A stretch of 64,000 nucleotides of DNA from the NCBI GenBank assembly GCA_964624875.1, contig CAZUZA010000001.1, forward strand, positions 80,870-144,869, written 5' to 3'. Positions 55,850 to 64,000 of this stretch are shown piece after piece. Source of the DNA: Atopostipes sp964624875 (GTDB lineage: Bacteria; Bacillota; Bacilli; Lactobacillales; Carnobacteriaceae_A). The notes beneath the pieces are model-generated. The model was not told where the DNA came from and made no database searches. It was given only the letters and a program-made list of their open reading frames with translations. Both the position numbers and the translations under genes were made by a program. Each line of letters opens with the position of its first letter. Position 1 is the stretch's first letter.

Positions 55850-57328
55850 TTATTCCGTTCGTAATTTTTCCATTTCATCCGCTACAAACTGGACTTCTGT
55901 ACCAACAACAACTTGTACATGCTTGCCGTTCTGATTCATACCTGGAATCTGTGCTTCTTTAATACGCGCTTCATTTACTAAATCTGGATCCTTAACATCC
56001 ATGCGTAAACGCGTTGTACAATGATTTAAGTTCCTTAAATTAGCTGGTCCACCTAGACCATCTAAAATAATCTGAGCTTGTTTCTCAAATTTTTGATTCG
56101 CAGAAACCTTCGTTGTTGCATTAGCTCCCGGGTCCATTGATTCTTCCCCTTCAACTCTACTCGCACGCACTTCTACACCTCGACCAGGTGTCTTTAAATC
56201 AAATTTGATAATTGCCCAACGGAACAACACATAGTATAAAACAGCCATAACCAAACCTTGTACGATTAACATATAAGGTTGATTAGCTAACGGTAAGTTA
56301 AAGGATAATAGAAAATCAATTAGCCCTGCACTGAAACCAAACCCAGCAATCCAACCAAAGAAAGAAGATACAAATAATGAGACACCTGTTAAGACCGCGT
56401 GTAAGAAGTAAAGTTGTGGTGCAATAAACATAAACGAAAATTCTAATGGCTCAGTCACACCCGTTAAAAAGGAAGCCACTCCAGCAGCCATCATTAGCGA
56501 GGCCGTATCGGATTTTTTATCGTCATCCGCTAATTGATACATCGCAAAACCAGCAGCTGGCACACCAAACATCATCATCGGAAAGAAACCAGCTTGATAC
56601 ATACCCGTAACGCCTAACTCACCTGTACCCGACCAAAAATTTTGAATGTCGTTAATATTTGCGACATCAAACCAGAAAACAGAGTTTAAAGCATGGTGTA
56701 AGCCTAGTGGTAGGAGTAGTCGATTTAAAAATCCATATATTCCCGCACCAAGCGCACCCATTTCACTAATCATTTGCCCAAAGGACACTAAGCTCGTATA
56801 AACCGGTGGCCAAATAAACAATAAAACTAATGAGACAACAAGCATAGCAGCTGCAGTAAGAATTGGTGGTAGGCGTCGCCCACTAAAGAAAGCCAAAACT
56901 TCTGGTAACCGAGTTTCACTAAAACGATTATAAATAGCGGCTGCCATAGCCCCTACTAAAATCCCAATAAATTGATTTTCAATATTTTCAAATGCAACGT
57001 TCACTGATCCCACATCAATATTTTGAAATAACGCGACGGATTCCGGACTTAATAACCCCGTCACAATTAAATAACCGACCAAACCACTTAAAGCAGCCGC
57101 ACCATTGTTATCTTTGGACATCCCCAGTCCAACACCTATCGCAAATAAAATCGCCATATTATCAATCAGTGCATCACCAGCAGTAACTAAAAATGCTGAG
57201 AGCGCACTCTCACCACCCCAACCTGATGGTCCAATTGAATAGCCGATTCCTAAAAGGATGGCTGCAGCTGGTAAGACAGCTACCGGAAGCATTAACGAGC
57301 GTCCAATTCTTTGTAAATATGATTTCAC
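55850..57328 (-). CDS. nagE: PTS glucose/N-acetylglucosamine-type EIICB
   Basis: A phosphotransferase-system permease that imports and phosphorylates a sugar, most likely N-acetylglucosamine. 492 residues: EIIC domain (about ten membrane segments; GLHHALNSVFWF and ETRLPEVLAFFSGRR are typical of the NagE/PtsG group) then a C-terminal EIIB domain whose phosphorylated Cys is in NHCTTRLR. No EIIA is fused, so it must come from another protein. The GTG start has GGGGG 7 bases upstream. An imperfect palindrome CATGAACATGTTATG (57375-57389) upstream could be an operator; no clear cre site was found. Confidence 0.85.
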   Translation of the reverse strand: MKSYLQRIGRSLMLPVAVLPAAAILLGIGYSIGPSGWGGESALSAFLVTAGDALIDNMAILFAIGVGLGMSKDNNGAAALSGLVGYLIVTGLLSPESVALFQNIDVGSVNVAFENIENQFIGILVGAMAAAIYNRFSETRLPEVLAFFSGRRLPPILTAAAMLVVSLVLLFIWPPVYTSLVSFGQMISEMGALGAGIYGFLNRLLLPLGLHHALNSVFWFDVANINDIQNFWSGTGELGVTGMYQAGFFPMMMFGVPAAGFAMYQLADDDKKSDTASLMMAAGVASFLTGVTEPLEFSFMFIAPQLYFLHAVLTGVSLFVSSFFGWIAGFGFSAGLIDFLLSFNLPLANQPYMLIVQGLVMAVLYYVLFRWAIIKFDLKTPGRGVEVRASRVEGEESMDPGANATTKVSANQKFEKQAQIILDGLGGPANLRNLNHCTTRLRMDVKDPDLVNEARIKEAQIPGMNQNGKHVQVVVGTEVQFVADEMEKLRTE

Positions 57329-57470
57329 TATGTATCCCCCTATATGATCTAACCTAGAATAAATAAAGCTGTCGCATGAACATGTTATGCTTTACGACCC
57401 CCAGTAAACCATTTTACGGGCTTTACAAACACAACACAAAAATTTTGAACGCTTATTTTTGATGGAAACA

Positions 57471-58196
57471 TTATAGCTGTTTAAATATATTCGAAATCGT
57501 ATCTTCAAAAACTAAGGTGTTATTCGGGACACTCAAAGGCGTTTTGTTAATCGCAACGAGATGATCTCCACCAAAATAATGGATGAGCCCAGCAGCCGGA
57601 TAAACAATTAAAGACGTCCCTGCAATAATTAGCATATCCGCTTCTGTAATATCTTTAATCGCTTGTTCCATCGTATTTTGATTCAAGCCCTCTTCATACA
57701 AAACAATATCTGGACGAACAATGCCGCCATCTAAAGAGCAACGTGGAATCCCCTTATCGTCCAATTCCAATTCAGAAGTCGTATAGTTTTTTTGGCAGGT
57801 TTCACAATAGTTGTTCAACGTCGTTCCATGCAATTCATGAACAACCGAACTTCCTGCCTTTTGATGCAAACCATCAATATTTTGAGTAACCACACTAACC
57901 TGCTTCCCCTGATCCTCAAGCTCCTTCAAAAAGAGATGCGCATCATTCGGTTCAGCCGCTTCAAAAACAAGGTTCTCAAAATAATAGTTAAAAAATGCTT
58001 CCGGGTAGCGCTTATAAAAAGTATGCGAAATCAATTCCTCAGGACTTACCTGATAACCCGTCTCACGCACATACAAGCCCTCAGAAGAACGGAAATCAGG
58101 AATACCACTCTCCGTACTCACACCCGCTCCACCAAAAAATACAATCTTTTGGCTATCAGCCAATTGCTGTTTAAAACGTTCAATCGAACTAGTCAT
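57471..58196 (-). CDS. cobB: Sir2 family NAD-dependent protein deacylase
   Basis: Removes acyl groups from lysines while consuming NAD. 241 residues with GGAGVSTESGIPDFRS, TQNIDGLH (catalytic His follows in VHELHG) and GTSLIVYPAAGL. The zinc site has Cys131, Cys134 and Cys153, but the fourth position is Asp156 (CSLDGG instead of CxxCGG). AAGAAGGAGGAG precedes the ATG. Lies upstream of the PTS gene by 142 bases with no clear terminator between them. Confidence 0.93.
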   Translation of the reverse strand: MTSSIERFKQQLADSQKIVFFGGAGVSTESGIPDFRSSEGLYVRETGYQVSPEELISHTFYKRYPEAFFNYYFENLVFEAAEPNDAHLFLKELEDQGKQVSVVTQNIDGLHQKAGSSVVHELHGTTLNNYCETCQKNYTTSELELDDKGIPRCSLDGGIVRPDIVLYEEGLNQNTMEQAIKDITEADMLIIAGTSLIVYPAAGLIHYFGGDHLVAINKTPLSVPNNTLVFEDTISNIFKQL

Positions 58197-58300
58197 TCTT
58201 ATTTCTCCTCCTTCTTATTCTTATCTTAGCAAAGAAACAAAAAAACTCCTAAGTTCTTTGGTGAAATGACATTTTTCGGAATAAAATCATGTCTGTATTC

Positions 58301-58309
58301 TGTTATAAT
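58301..58309 (+). promoter_or_regulatory. Extended -10 promoter for nth
   Basis: TGTTATAAT, 34 bases before the ATG of nth; no convincing -35 element. Confidence 0.55.
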
Positions 58310-58343
58310 AAGATTACGTATTTTATCCAGAAAGGAACGTTAT

Positions 58344-58973
58344 ATGCTAACAGATAAATGTGCACGATATGTTATAGAAGAAATCATCAAACTATATCCC
58401 GATGCCGTACCCACTATGCGCTATGAAAATCCATTTCAACTCCTATTAGTTGTGATTTTAAGCGCGCAAGCAACCGATGCTTCGGTTGAAAAAGTAACGC
58501 CAACCTTATTTGAGCGCTACCCAACTCCACAAGCTGTCACAAAATCTTCGCCCGAAGAGATTGAGACGTATATTCGCTCGATCGGCTTATACCGAAATAA
58601 AGCAAAATATATTTTTAAAAGTAGCCAACAACTATTAGATAACTTTAATGGCGAAGTTCCAACCACTCGCAAAGAATTACAATCGCTAATGGGGATTGGA
58701 CCAAAATCTGCAAACATCCTGTTAAGTGTTGCTTTTCAACAAGAAGCTTTTGCAGTTGATACCCACGTAGCACGCGTCTGTAAACACCATCAGCTTGTAC
58801 CCGAAGACGCGACACCAAAAGAAATTGAAGAACGCGTATGCGCCGTTTTACCAGCTGAACTTTGGGGCGCCGCACACCAGTCAATGATTAACTTTGGTCG
58901 AGAAGTTTGTCACCCAAGAAATCCTACATGTAAAGAACACACGCAATTATATGAATGTCTAGAAATTGAGTGA
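58344..58973 (+). CDS. nth: Endonuclease III, altered Fe-S ligand
   Basis: A bifunctional DNA glycosylase/AP lyase for oxidised pyrimidines. 209 residues, like E. coli Nth (211). HhH motif LMGIGPKSANIL includes the catalytic Lys, and AVDTHVARV the catalytic Asp. The C-terminal cluster motif C-x6-C-x2-C-x5-C has His199 in place of the third Cys (C189, C196, H199, C205). AAAGGAAC lies 5 bases before the ATG at 58344; the frame is open further upstream without a site. Single gene on the plus strand. Confidence 0.94.
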   Translation: MLTDKCARYVIEEIIKLYPDAVPTMRYENPFQLLLVVILSAQATDASVEKVTPTLFERYPTPQAVTKSSPEEIETYIRSIGLYRNKAKYIFKSSQQLLDNFNGEVPTTRKELQSLMGIGPKSANILLSVAFQQEAFAVDTHVARVCKHHQLVPEDATPKEIEERVCAVLPAELWGAAHQSMINFGREVCHPRNPTCKEHTQLYECLEIE

Positions 58974-59017
58974 AAAAAGCCATTTATTACTATAAAAAGT
59001 AATAAACGGCTTTTTTT
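58974..59017. terminator. Bidirectional terminator, nth / unknown gene
   Basis: AAAAGCC-TTTATTAC with GTAATAAA-GGCTTTT, T runs on both sides. Confidence 0.85.
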
Positions 59018-59019
59018 AT

Positions 59020-59775
59020 TTATTCGTCTTCTAATATTTCTTTCTTAATGGCTAAATACCAGTATCTTAAGTTATTTACGATCTTACGTAAATCTTCTTC
59101 TGTTAAGGATTCTTGTTGAATATTCGGGTCATTTACCAATGTATTGTAAAGCATTTGTCTGCTAATGCTATCAAATATTGGATCATTTAATTGCAGTCTT
59201 AACGCCTCACTAATCGTTTCATTACGACCTAAACTAGCTAGAAAATGACGATACTGTTGTTCAAGTTCTAAAGTAACAAACTCTACGTAATAGTTCGTTG
59301 GAAGTAAGTAAATGCCATCGTCCTTCTGAACTCTTTCAAAGTATCCGAAAAATAAAGCATTCTCTAAAATTTGGTAAAAATGAATCGACAATTCTTCTAA
59401 ATTGGCGATTTTTATTTTAGACTCTGAAACATCTTCTTTACTTAAATTACGTAAAAACCAAAATAGTGACCCGATATTATCTGTTTTCGGGAATAAATAA
59501 TCTGGATTCACATTTGTATTTTCGCTTTGTAAATATTGAGAAAGTTCTTCATTGGATACTTTTTCAAAATCAGTCTCTACTTTATCTAAAAACGAATTGT
59601 CTACTTCAACTTCGATTGTGTTCGAGAAAGAAGCTAAGTCACTCTCTGTCTGAAATGATCGCGTTGCTAAGTAATCAGAAACAACTTTTGCATGTTTTTC
59701 AGCTTCTTCTTTTGAGATATCATCAGGTACTACAATTCCGTCCCATTCAAACTCAGTAAACAAAATATTTGTCAA
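59020..59775 (-). CDS. Unrecognised acidic protein
   Basis: I do not recognise this family. 251 residues, acidic, no membrane segment or signal peptide, mostly predicted helical by residue pattern; a region of repeated hydrophobic/charged alternation (about 60-130) and a C-terminal helical stretch NLRYWYLAIKKEILEDE. No catalytic motif seen. The frame is open to an ATG at 59790, but that ATG is part of ATGGAGG, which serves as the binding site for a TTG at 59773-59775 (8-base spacing). It is a single gene between nth and lepA. A translation-linked role would be guesswork. Confidence 0.75.
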   Translation of the reverse strand: MTNILFTEFEWDGIVVPDDISKEEAEKHAKVVSDYLATRSFQTESDLASFSNTIEVEVDNSFLDKVETDFEKVSNEELSQYLQSENTNVNPDYLFPKTDNIGSLFWFLRNLSKEDVSESKIKIANLEELSIHFYQILENALFFGYFERVQKDDGIYLLPTNYYVEFVTLELEQQYRHFLASLGRNETISEALRLQLNDPIFDSISRQMLYNTLVNDPNIQQESLTEEDLRKIVNNLRYWYLAIKKEILEDE

Positions 59776-59930
59776 TTTTATGTCCTCCATATATTCGAAA
59801 TGTTTAATCCGTTAACTGTATCAAACCTGCTTTCTAAAAATAAAGTCCGGTGTAAAGCTCTCCACTATCTATTTTAACACAAATCTTGTGTTAAAACTAA
59901 AGTCTCGTATTTCAAGCAGCCAGCACATGA

Positions 59931-59985
59931 AAAAAACGCAATAATCAGACTCTGAAAATGTCTTCAGAATGATCATTGCGTTTAC
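59931..59985 (-). terminator. Terminator of lepA
   Basis: AAACGCAAT-ATCA paired with TGAT-ATTGCGTTT, T run on the minus strand. Confidence 0.8.
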
Positions 59986-59996
59986 TCTTTTTTAAA

Positions 59997-61832
59997 TTAT
60001 GATTGGCTATTATCGTCCAAGTTTAATACTGCCATAAATGCATCTTGAGGAATATCTACGCTACCAACCATCTTCATACGTTTCTTACCAGCTTTTTGTT
60101 TCTCTAGTAATTTCATACGACGAGTAACGTCTCCACCATACAATTTAGCCGTAACGTCTTTACGGTATGCACGAACAGTTGAACGTGCAATAATACTTTG
60201 TCCAATTGCTGCTTGAATAGGAATTTCAAACTGTTGACGTGGAATAACATCTTTAAGTTTCTCCACAATTTTACGTCCTCTATCTTGGCTCTCACCCTTA
60301 TGAACAATAAAGCTTAACGCATCAACTGTGTCTCCGTGAATTAAGATATCCACTTTAACTAAGTCACTCTCGCGATATGCCGAGTGCTCATAGTTTAATG
60401 ACGCATAACCTTTTGTATTTGACTTTAGACGGTCAAAGAAATCAAAGACAATCTCTGATAGTGGTAAGTAATACATAACGTTTACGCGAATATCATCTAA
60501 ATATTCCATCGTTATAAACTCTCCACGCTTACTTTGACATAATTCCATAATCGCTCCAACATAATCATTTGGTGCTGAAATGGTTGCCTTAACAAATGGC
60601 TCACGAACTTTCTCAATGAGTGTTTGCTCTGGCATGTCTGCTGGGTTAGATACATTAATCGTTGTACCATCTGTTTTGTCGACTTCGTAAATAACCGATG
60701 GCGCCGTTGTAATAATATCTAAATCAAACTCACGCTCTAAACGTTCTTGAATAACATCCATATGCAGCATTCCTAAGAATCCACAACGGAAACCGAACCC
60801 TAAAGCTTGTGACGTTTCAGGTTCAAAACGTAGCGATGAGTCGTTTAGTTGCAGACGATCTAATGCTTCTCGTAAATCTTCATAATCTCCAGAATCTGTT
60901 GGATACATCCCACTATAAACCATCGGCATCATTTTCTGATAACCAGGTAATGGTTCTGCTGCAGGATTATTTGCTAGTGTAATTGTATCCCCTACTTGGG
61001 TATCTTTTACACTCTTAATGTTCGCCGTAACGTAACCAACATCTCCAACCGTTAAGAAATCACGGACAATTGGATCTGGTGAGAAGATACCAACCTCGTT
61101 AACTTCGAATTCTTTTCCATTATGCATTAACTGAATGATGTCGCCTTTTTTAAGCATTCCTTCTTTAATACGGATACTTAAAACAACTCCACGATATGAA
61201 TCATATTTTGAGTCGAAAATTAAAGCTTGTAGTGGATTATCAATATCCCCTTCAGGAGCTGGAACATTTTCAACAATTTTTTCTAATACATCTTCAATAC
61301 CAATACCGTTTTTAGCACTTGCTAAAACAACATCTTCAGCTGGTAAACCAATAACATCCTCAACTTCAAGTGCAACTCTTTCAGGATCTGCAGCTGGTAA
61401 GTCGATTTTGTTAATTACCGGTATAATTTCTAAATCGTTATCTAATGCTAGATACACGTTTGCTAAGGTTTGTGCTTCAATACCTTGTGCAGCATCGACA
61501 ATTAAAATTGCACCTTCACAAGCAGCCAAACTTCTAGAAACTTCATATGTGAAGTCGACGTGTCCTGGTGTATCGATTAAATGTAAAATATATGTTTCGC
61601 CATCTTTAGCTGTATATTCTACTTCAACTGTATTTAATTTTATCGTAATTCCGCGTTCACGTTCTAAGTCCATAGAATCTAATACTTGTGCTTGCATCTC
61701 ACGATCCGCAAGTGTATTCGTAAATTGTAAAATTCGGTCGGCAAGTGTCGATTTACCATGGTCAATATGCGCTATTATCGAGAAGTTACGTATTTTTTCT
61801 TGACGTTGACGTACTTTATCTTTATCAATCAT
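59997..61832 (-). CDS. lepA: Elongation factor 4 (LepA)
   Basis: A ribosome-dependent GTPase involved in translation fidelity and 30S assembly. 611 residues, five EF-G-like domains: G domain with AHIDHGKST, DTPGH and NKID, then domain II, III, V and the unique C-terminal domain (IPRQQFEIPIQAAIG). GAGGG precedes the ATG. It has its own promoter and terminator and lies downstream of dnaJ on the same strand. Confidence 0.97.
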   Translation of the reverse strand: MIDKDKVRQRQEKIRNFSIIAHIDHGKSTLADRILQFTNTLADREMQAQVLDSMDLERERGITIKLNTVEVEYTAKDGETYILHLIDTPGHVDFTYEVSRSLAACEGAILIVDAAQGIEAQTLANVYLALDNDLEIIPVINKIDLPAADPERVALEVEDVIGLPAEDVVLASAKNGIGIEDVLEKIVENVPAPEGDIDNPLQALIFDSKYDSYRGVVLSIRIKEGMLKKGDIIQLMHNGKEFEVNEVGIFSPDPIVRDFLTVGDVGYVTANIKSVKDTQVGDTITLANNPAAEPLPGYQKMMPMVYSGMYPTDSGDYEDLREALDRLQLNDSSLRFEPETSQALGFGFRCGFLGMLHMDVIQERLEREFDLDIITTAPSVIYEVDKTDGTTINVSNPADMPEQTLIEKVREPFVKATISAPNDYVGAIMELCQSKRGEFITMEYLDDIRVNVMYYLPLSEIVFDFFDRLKSNTKGYASLNYEHSAYRESDLVKVDILIHGDTVDALSFIVHKGESQDRGRKIVEKLKDVIPRQQFEIPIQAAIGQSIIARSTVRAYRKDVTAKLYGGDVTRRMKLLEKQKAGKKRMKMVGSVDIPQDAFMAVLNLDDNSQS

Positions 61833-61874
61833 TTATTCCCTCAGTCCTTAATCTGTATAAAAACTACAACTGTT

Positions 61875-61903
61875 ATTATACCAACGATTTCAACTAGTTA
61901 CAA
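61875..61903 (-). promoter_or_regulatory. Promoter for lepA
   Basis: Minus strand TTGTAA (61898-61903), 17-base spacer ending TGG, TATAAT (61875-61880). Confidence 0.75.
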
Positions 61904-61999
61904 TGTTTATAAAATGAATTCCACTTAAGGTATACAAGACACAAACGTCTCAAGATAGCTCATTTTATACATATACAAAGTCGCTCTAAATTTTATTCA

Positions 62000-62072
62000 A
62001 AAAAAGATAGCCAATACTTACATTTTTCACTAGAATTTGAGTGAGCAAATGATTGAATTTGACTATCTTTCA
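62000..62072 (-). terminator. Terminator of dnaJ
   Basis: Outer stem AAAGATAGTCAA/TTGGCTATCTTT with an inner TCACT/AGTGA stem, then a T run on the minus strand. Confidence 0.65.
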
Positions 62073-62084
62073 TATTTGTTTTGC

Positions 62085-63236
62085 TTAGTCTTTATCTGAA
62101 AAAGCATCTTTTACTTTTGAGAAAAATCCATCTTTTTGTTCTTTAGGTTTGCCATACCCACTTACATCACCAAAGGCACGTAAATATTCAGCTTGTTCGC
62201 TATTAATTTTCTTAGGTACTTCTACCTTGATTTGTACATGCTGATCTCCAGTACCTGCACCACGAACAGATGGTGCACCTTTTCCTCTTAAGCGGAAAGT
62301 TGATCCTGGTTGTGTACCAGCTGGTACTTTAAGTTTAACTTTACCATGTACGGTCGGAACTTCTATTTCATCACCTAAAGTTGCTTGAACAATATTAATT
62401 GGTAATTCATAGTAAATTTCCGTTCCTCTTCGTTCATAAATATCAGAAGGTTTCACTCGGAAAATAATATATAAATCACCATGAGGTCCTTTGTTTATAC
62501 CTGCATCACCTTGATTTTGAAGACGAATTTGATTCCCATCTTCTACTCCAGCTGGCACAGTTACTTTTACGGAGTGACGCTCTTTCTTGTGACCTGCTCC
62601 TTGACAATCTGGACATTTTTCATCAATGATTTCACCCGTACCTGAACAATCAGGACAAGCTGCTTGTGTACGAATACGGCCAAACGGTGTATCTTGTTCA
62701 ACGATTGTTTGTCCTGCTCCATTACAGCGTCCACATGTTTTAGGGCTCGTACCAGGTTTAGCACCTGAACCGGAACATGTATTACATGTATCTTCACGAT
62801 TATATTTTATTGTTGTTGATTTACCAAATACTGCTTCTTCAAAAGATAAATCCATTACATATTGTAAATCGGCACCTTTTCTTGGGGCATTTGGGTTTCT
62901 TGACGCAGCACTGCCACCACCAAAAAATTGACTAAAAATATCATCAAAACCAGAGAATGAACCTCCGCCACCAAATCCTCCGCCACCGAAACCGCCAGCG
63001 CCAAAGTTAGGATCTGTTGATGCATGACCAAATTGATCATAGTTCGAACGTTTTGTCTCATCGGATAATGTTTCGTATGCCTCAGCTACTTCTTTAAATT
63101 TACTTTCAGCATCAGAAGCATCGTTTAAATCTGGATGATATTTTTTAGATAATCGTCGGTATGCTTTTTTTATTTCGTCTTGTGGGGCATCTTTTGAAAC
63201 ACCCAATATATCATAAAAATCTCTTTTTTCAGCCAT
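62085..63236 (-). CDS. dnaJ: Chaperone DnaJ
   Basis: Hsp40 cochaperone that delivers substrates to DnaK and stimulates its ATPase. 383 residues: J domain with YHPDLN, a Gly/Phe-rich linker (GFGGGGFGGGG), four CxxCxGxG zinc repeats (CNTCSGSG, CGRCNGAG, CPDCSGTG, CPDCQGAG) and the C-terminal substrate-binding domains. GGAGG precedes the ATG. It follows dnaK with a hairpin between them, which may lower dnaJ expression relative to dnaK. Confidence 0.97.
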   Translation of the reverse strand: MAEKRDFYDILGVSKDAPQDEIKKAYRRLSKKYHPDLNDASDAESKFKEVAEAYETLSDETKRSNYDQFGHASTDPNFGAGGFGGGGFGGGGSFSGFDDIFSQFFGGGSAASRNPNAPRKGADLQYVMDLSFEEAVFGKSTTIKYNREDTCNTCSGSGAKPGTSPKTCGRCNGAGQTIVEQDTPFGRIRTQAACPDCSGTGEIIDEKCPDCQGAGHKKERHSVKVTVPAGVEDGNQIRLQNQGDAGINKGPHGDLYIIFRVKPSDIYERRGTEIYYELPINIVQATLGDEIEVPTVHGKVKLKVPAGTQPGSTFRLRGKGAPSVRGAGTGDQHVQIKVEVPKKINSEQAEYLRAFGDVSGYGKPKEQKDGFFSKVKDAFSDKD

Positions 63237-63291
63237 TGTTTCCTCCGTCTTATATCTAAAAACATCAATCGAATAATTCGTATACAGTGTA

Positions 63292-63327
63292 AAGAGAAAG
63301 CCAAAAGGAATCTTTTAGCTTTCTCTT
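63292..63327 (-). terminator. Hairpin between dnaK and dnaJ
   Basis: AGAGAAAGCT, loop, GGCTTTCTCT followed by TTT on the minus strand; a short T run suggests partial termination or mRNA processing. Confidence 0.6.
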
Positions 63328-63362
63328 ACTGAATTTTCGATATTATACGTTAGTATGACATT

Positions 63363-64000
63363 TTACTCTTCGTCGTCTACTTCTTCAAACTCAGCATCTA
63401 CAACGTTGTCATCTTCATTTCCTGACTCTGCTGCACCTTCTTGTGCTTGTTGTTCAGCTGATGCTTGTTCATATAATTTCACTGTTAAGTCTTGTACGAC
63501 TTCACTTAGTGCATCACGTTTTTCTTTGATTAATTCTAAGTCATCCGCTTCGATTGCATCTTTCAACTCATCACGAGCTTCTTCAGCTTTCTTAACGTCT
63601 TCTTCGTCAACTTTACCTTCTAAGTCTTTTAGTGTTTTATCTGTTTGGAACACTAATTGGTCAGCTTCGTTACGAAGTTCAACTTCTTCTTTACGCTTCT
63701 TATCTGCTTCTGCGTTTTCTTCTGCTTCTTTAATCATACGATCAATTTCGTCATCTGATAAACCTGATGATGATTTGATTGTAATGTCTTGTGATTTACC
63801 AGTACCTTGGTCTTTTGCAGAAACTGTAACAATACCGTTTTTATCGATATCAAATGTTACTTCAATTTGTGGAATACCACGTGGTGCTGGTGGAATGTCT
63901 GATAATTGGAAACGACCAAGTGTTTTGTTATCTGGAGCCATTGGACGTTCACCTTGTAATACGTGAATATCTACTGCAGGTTGGTTATCTGCTGCTGTAG
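63363..64000 (-). CDS. dnaK: Chaperone DnaK (5' part beyond window)
   Basis: Hsp70 chaperone; only the last 212 residues are visible, the frame running off the right edge. Visible are the end of the substrate-binding beta domain (AVDIHVLQGERPMA, LSDIPPAPRGIPQIEVTFDID, GIVTVSAKD) and the helical lid, with an acidic tail ending EEVDDEE. In relatives hrcA and grpE precede it, which would lie to the right; no CIRCE element occurs between dnaK and dnaJ. Confidence 0.97.
   Translation of the reverse strand, partial: TAADNQPAVDIHVLQGERPMAPDNKTLGRFQLSDIPPAPRGIPQIEVTFDIDKNGIVTVSAKDQGTGKSQDITIKSSSGLSDDEIDRMIKEAEENAEADKKRKEEVELRNEADQLVFQTDKTLKDLEGKVDEEDVKKAEEARDELKDAIEADDLELIKEKRDALSEVVQDLTVKLYEQASAEQQAQEGAAESGNEDDNVVDAEFEEVDDEE

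Noticed and set aside
57329..57470. Possible cre or NagR operator before the PTS gene
   Set aside because: Only an imperfect palindrome (57375-57389) and short CGTAAA repeats are seen; neither matches known consensus well enough to list.
61135..61803. 222-codon open frame opposite lepA
   Set aside because: Low-complexity Ser/Ile/Lys translation opposite a certain gene, no start signals.
63237..63362. Search for a CIRCE heat-shock operator before dnaJ
   Set aside because: No TTAGCACTC-N9-GAGTGCTAA-like repeat; any CIRCE would be upstream of hrcA outside the window.
63355..63966. 203-codon open frame antisense to dnaK
   Set aside because: Ser/Ala-rich translation is the mirror of the acidic dnaK tail codons; no binding site, and dnaK is certain on the other strand.
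1..64000. CRISPR arrays, tRNA/rRNA genes, insertion sequences, prophage or attachment sites
   Set aside because: No regularly spaced repeats, cloverleaf sequences, transposase frames or phage genes were seen on reading.

Overview
The window looks like the chromosome of a low-GC, non-sporulating Gram-positive bacterium of the order Lactobacillales, and Carnobacteriaceae or Aerococcaceae relatives seem the best fit. Supporting signs are AT-rich intergenic DNA, Bacillus-like gene order (glyQS-recO-era-cdd-dgkA-ybeY-phoH; rhomboid-rpmG-pbpA-sodA), a DUF3013 gene next to prmA, tRNA-sensing T-box leaders, a PBP5/MecA-type penicillin-binding protein, many TTG starts and strong purine-rich ribosome binding sites. 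The family placement is inference. No rRNA, tRNA, CRISPR array, prophage or insertion sequence was seen. Most genes lie on the minus strand, so replication probably runs from high to low coordinates.

Region by region. 1-5.0 kb: dnaG (3' end cut by the window edge) and a SWIM/SNF2 helicase. 5.1-8.4 kb: glyQ-glyS behind a glycine T-box. 8.5-10.2 kb: an unrecognised membrane protein. 10.2-14.4 kb: the recO-era-cdd-dgkA-ybeY-phoH cluster (repair, ribosome assembly, lipid recycling). 14.5-17.4 kb: yqeY, rpsU, a Zur-type regulator, ppsR and a membrane rhodanese-fold protein. 17.5-23.4 kb: glcK, rhomboid protease, rpmG, pbpA, a frameshifted short-chain dehydrogenase and sodA. 23.4-28.6 kb: thioesterase, ECF transporter S component, DUF1189 protein, cshB and zwf. 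28.7-34.3 kb: argS, ZIP transporter, queG-trmL-trhA and a YtxH protein. 34.5-39.6 kb: aromatic-acid-exporter-like protein, ntdP-like phosphatase, a low-affinity PBP and mutY. 39.6-46.9 kb: recX, hflX-miaA and hisS-aspS-nfo behind a T-box. 47.4-52.4 kb: SH3b amidase, rel-dtd, deoC. 52.4-55.8 kb: prmA with DUF3013, and a LexA-boxed umuC-yolD operon. 55.8-59.8 kb: GlcNAc-type PTS, Sir2, nth and an unknown gene. 60-64 kb: lepA, dnaJ and the 3' part of dnaK.

The genes are mainly core information processing (four aminoacyl-tRNA synthetase systems, tRNA modification, translation GTPases, ribosomal proteins), DNA repair (recO, mutY, nth, nfo, recX, a Y-family polymerase), cell-wall synthesis and sugar entry. 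I did not find a clearly new multi-gene system. The points most worth a second look are: an Asp/His-ambiguous specifier in the hisS-aspS T-box; three enzymes with altered metal-ligand cysteines (MutY, Nth, Sir2); a one-base frameshift that breaks a short-chain dehydrogenase at its cofactor loop; a textbook SOS promoter on umuC-yolD; and two orphan genes.
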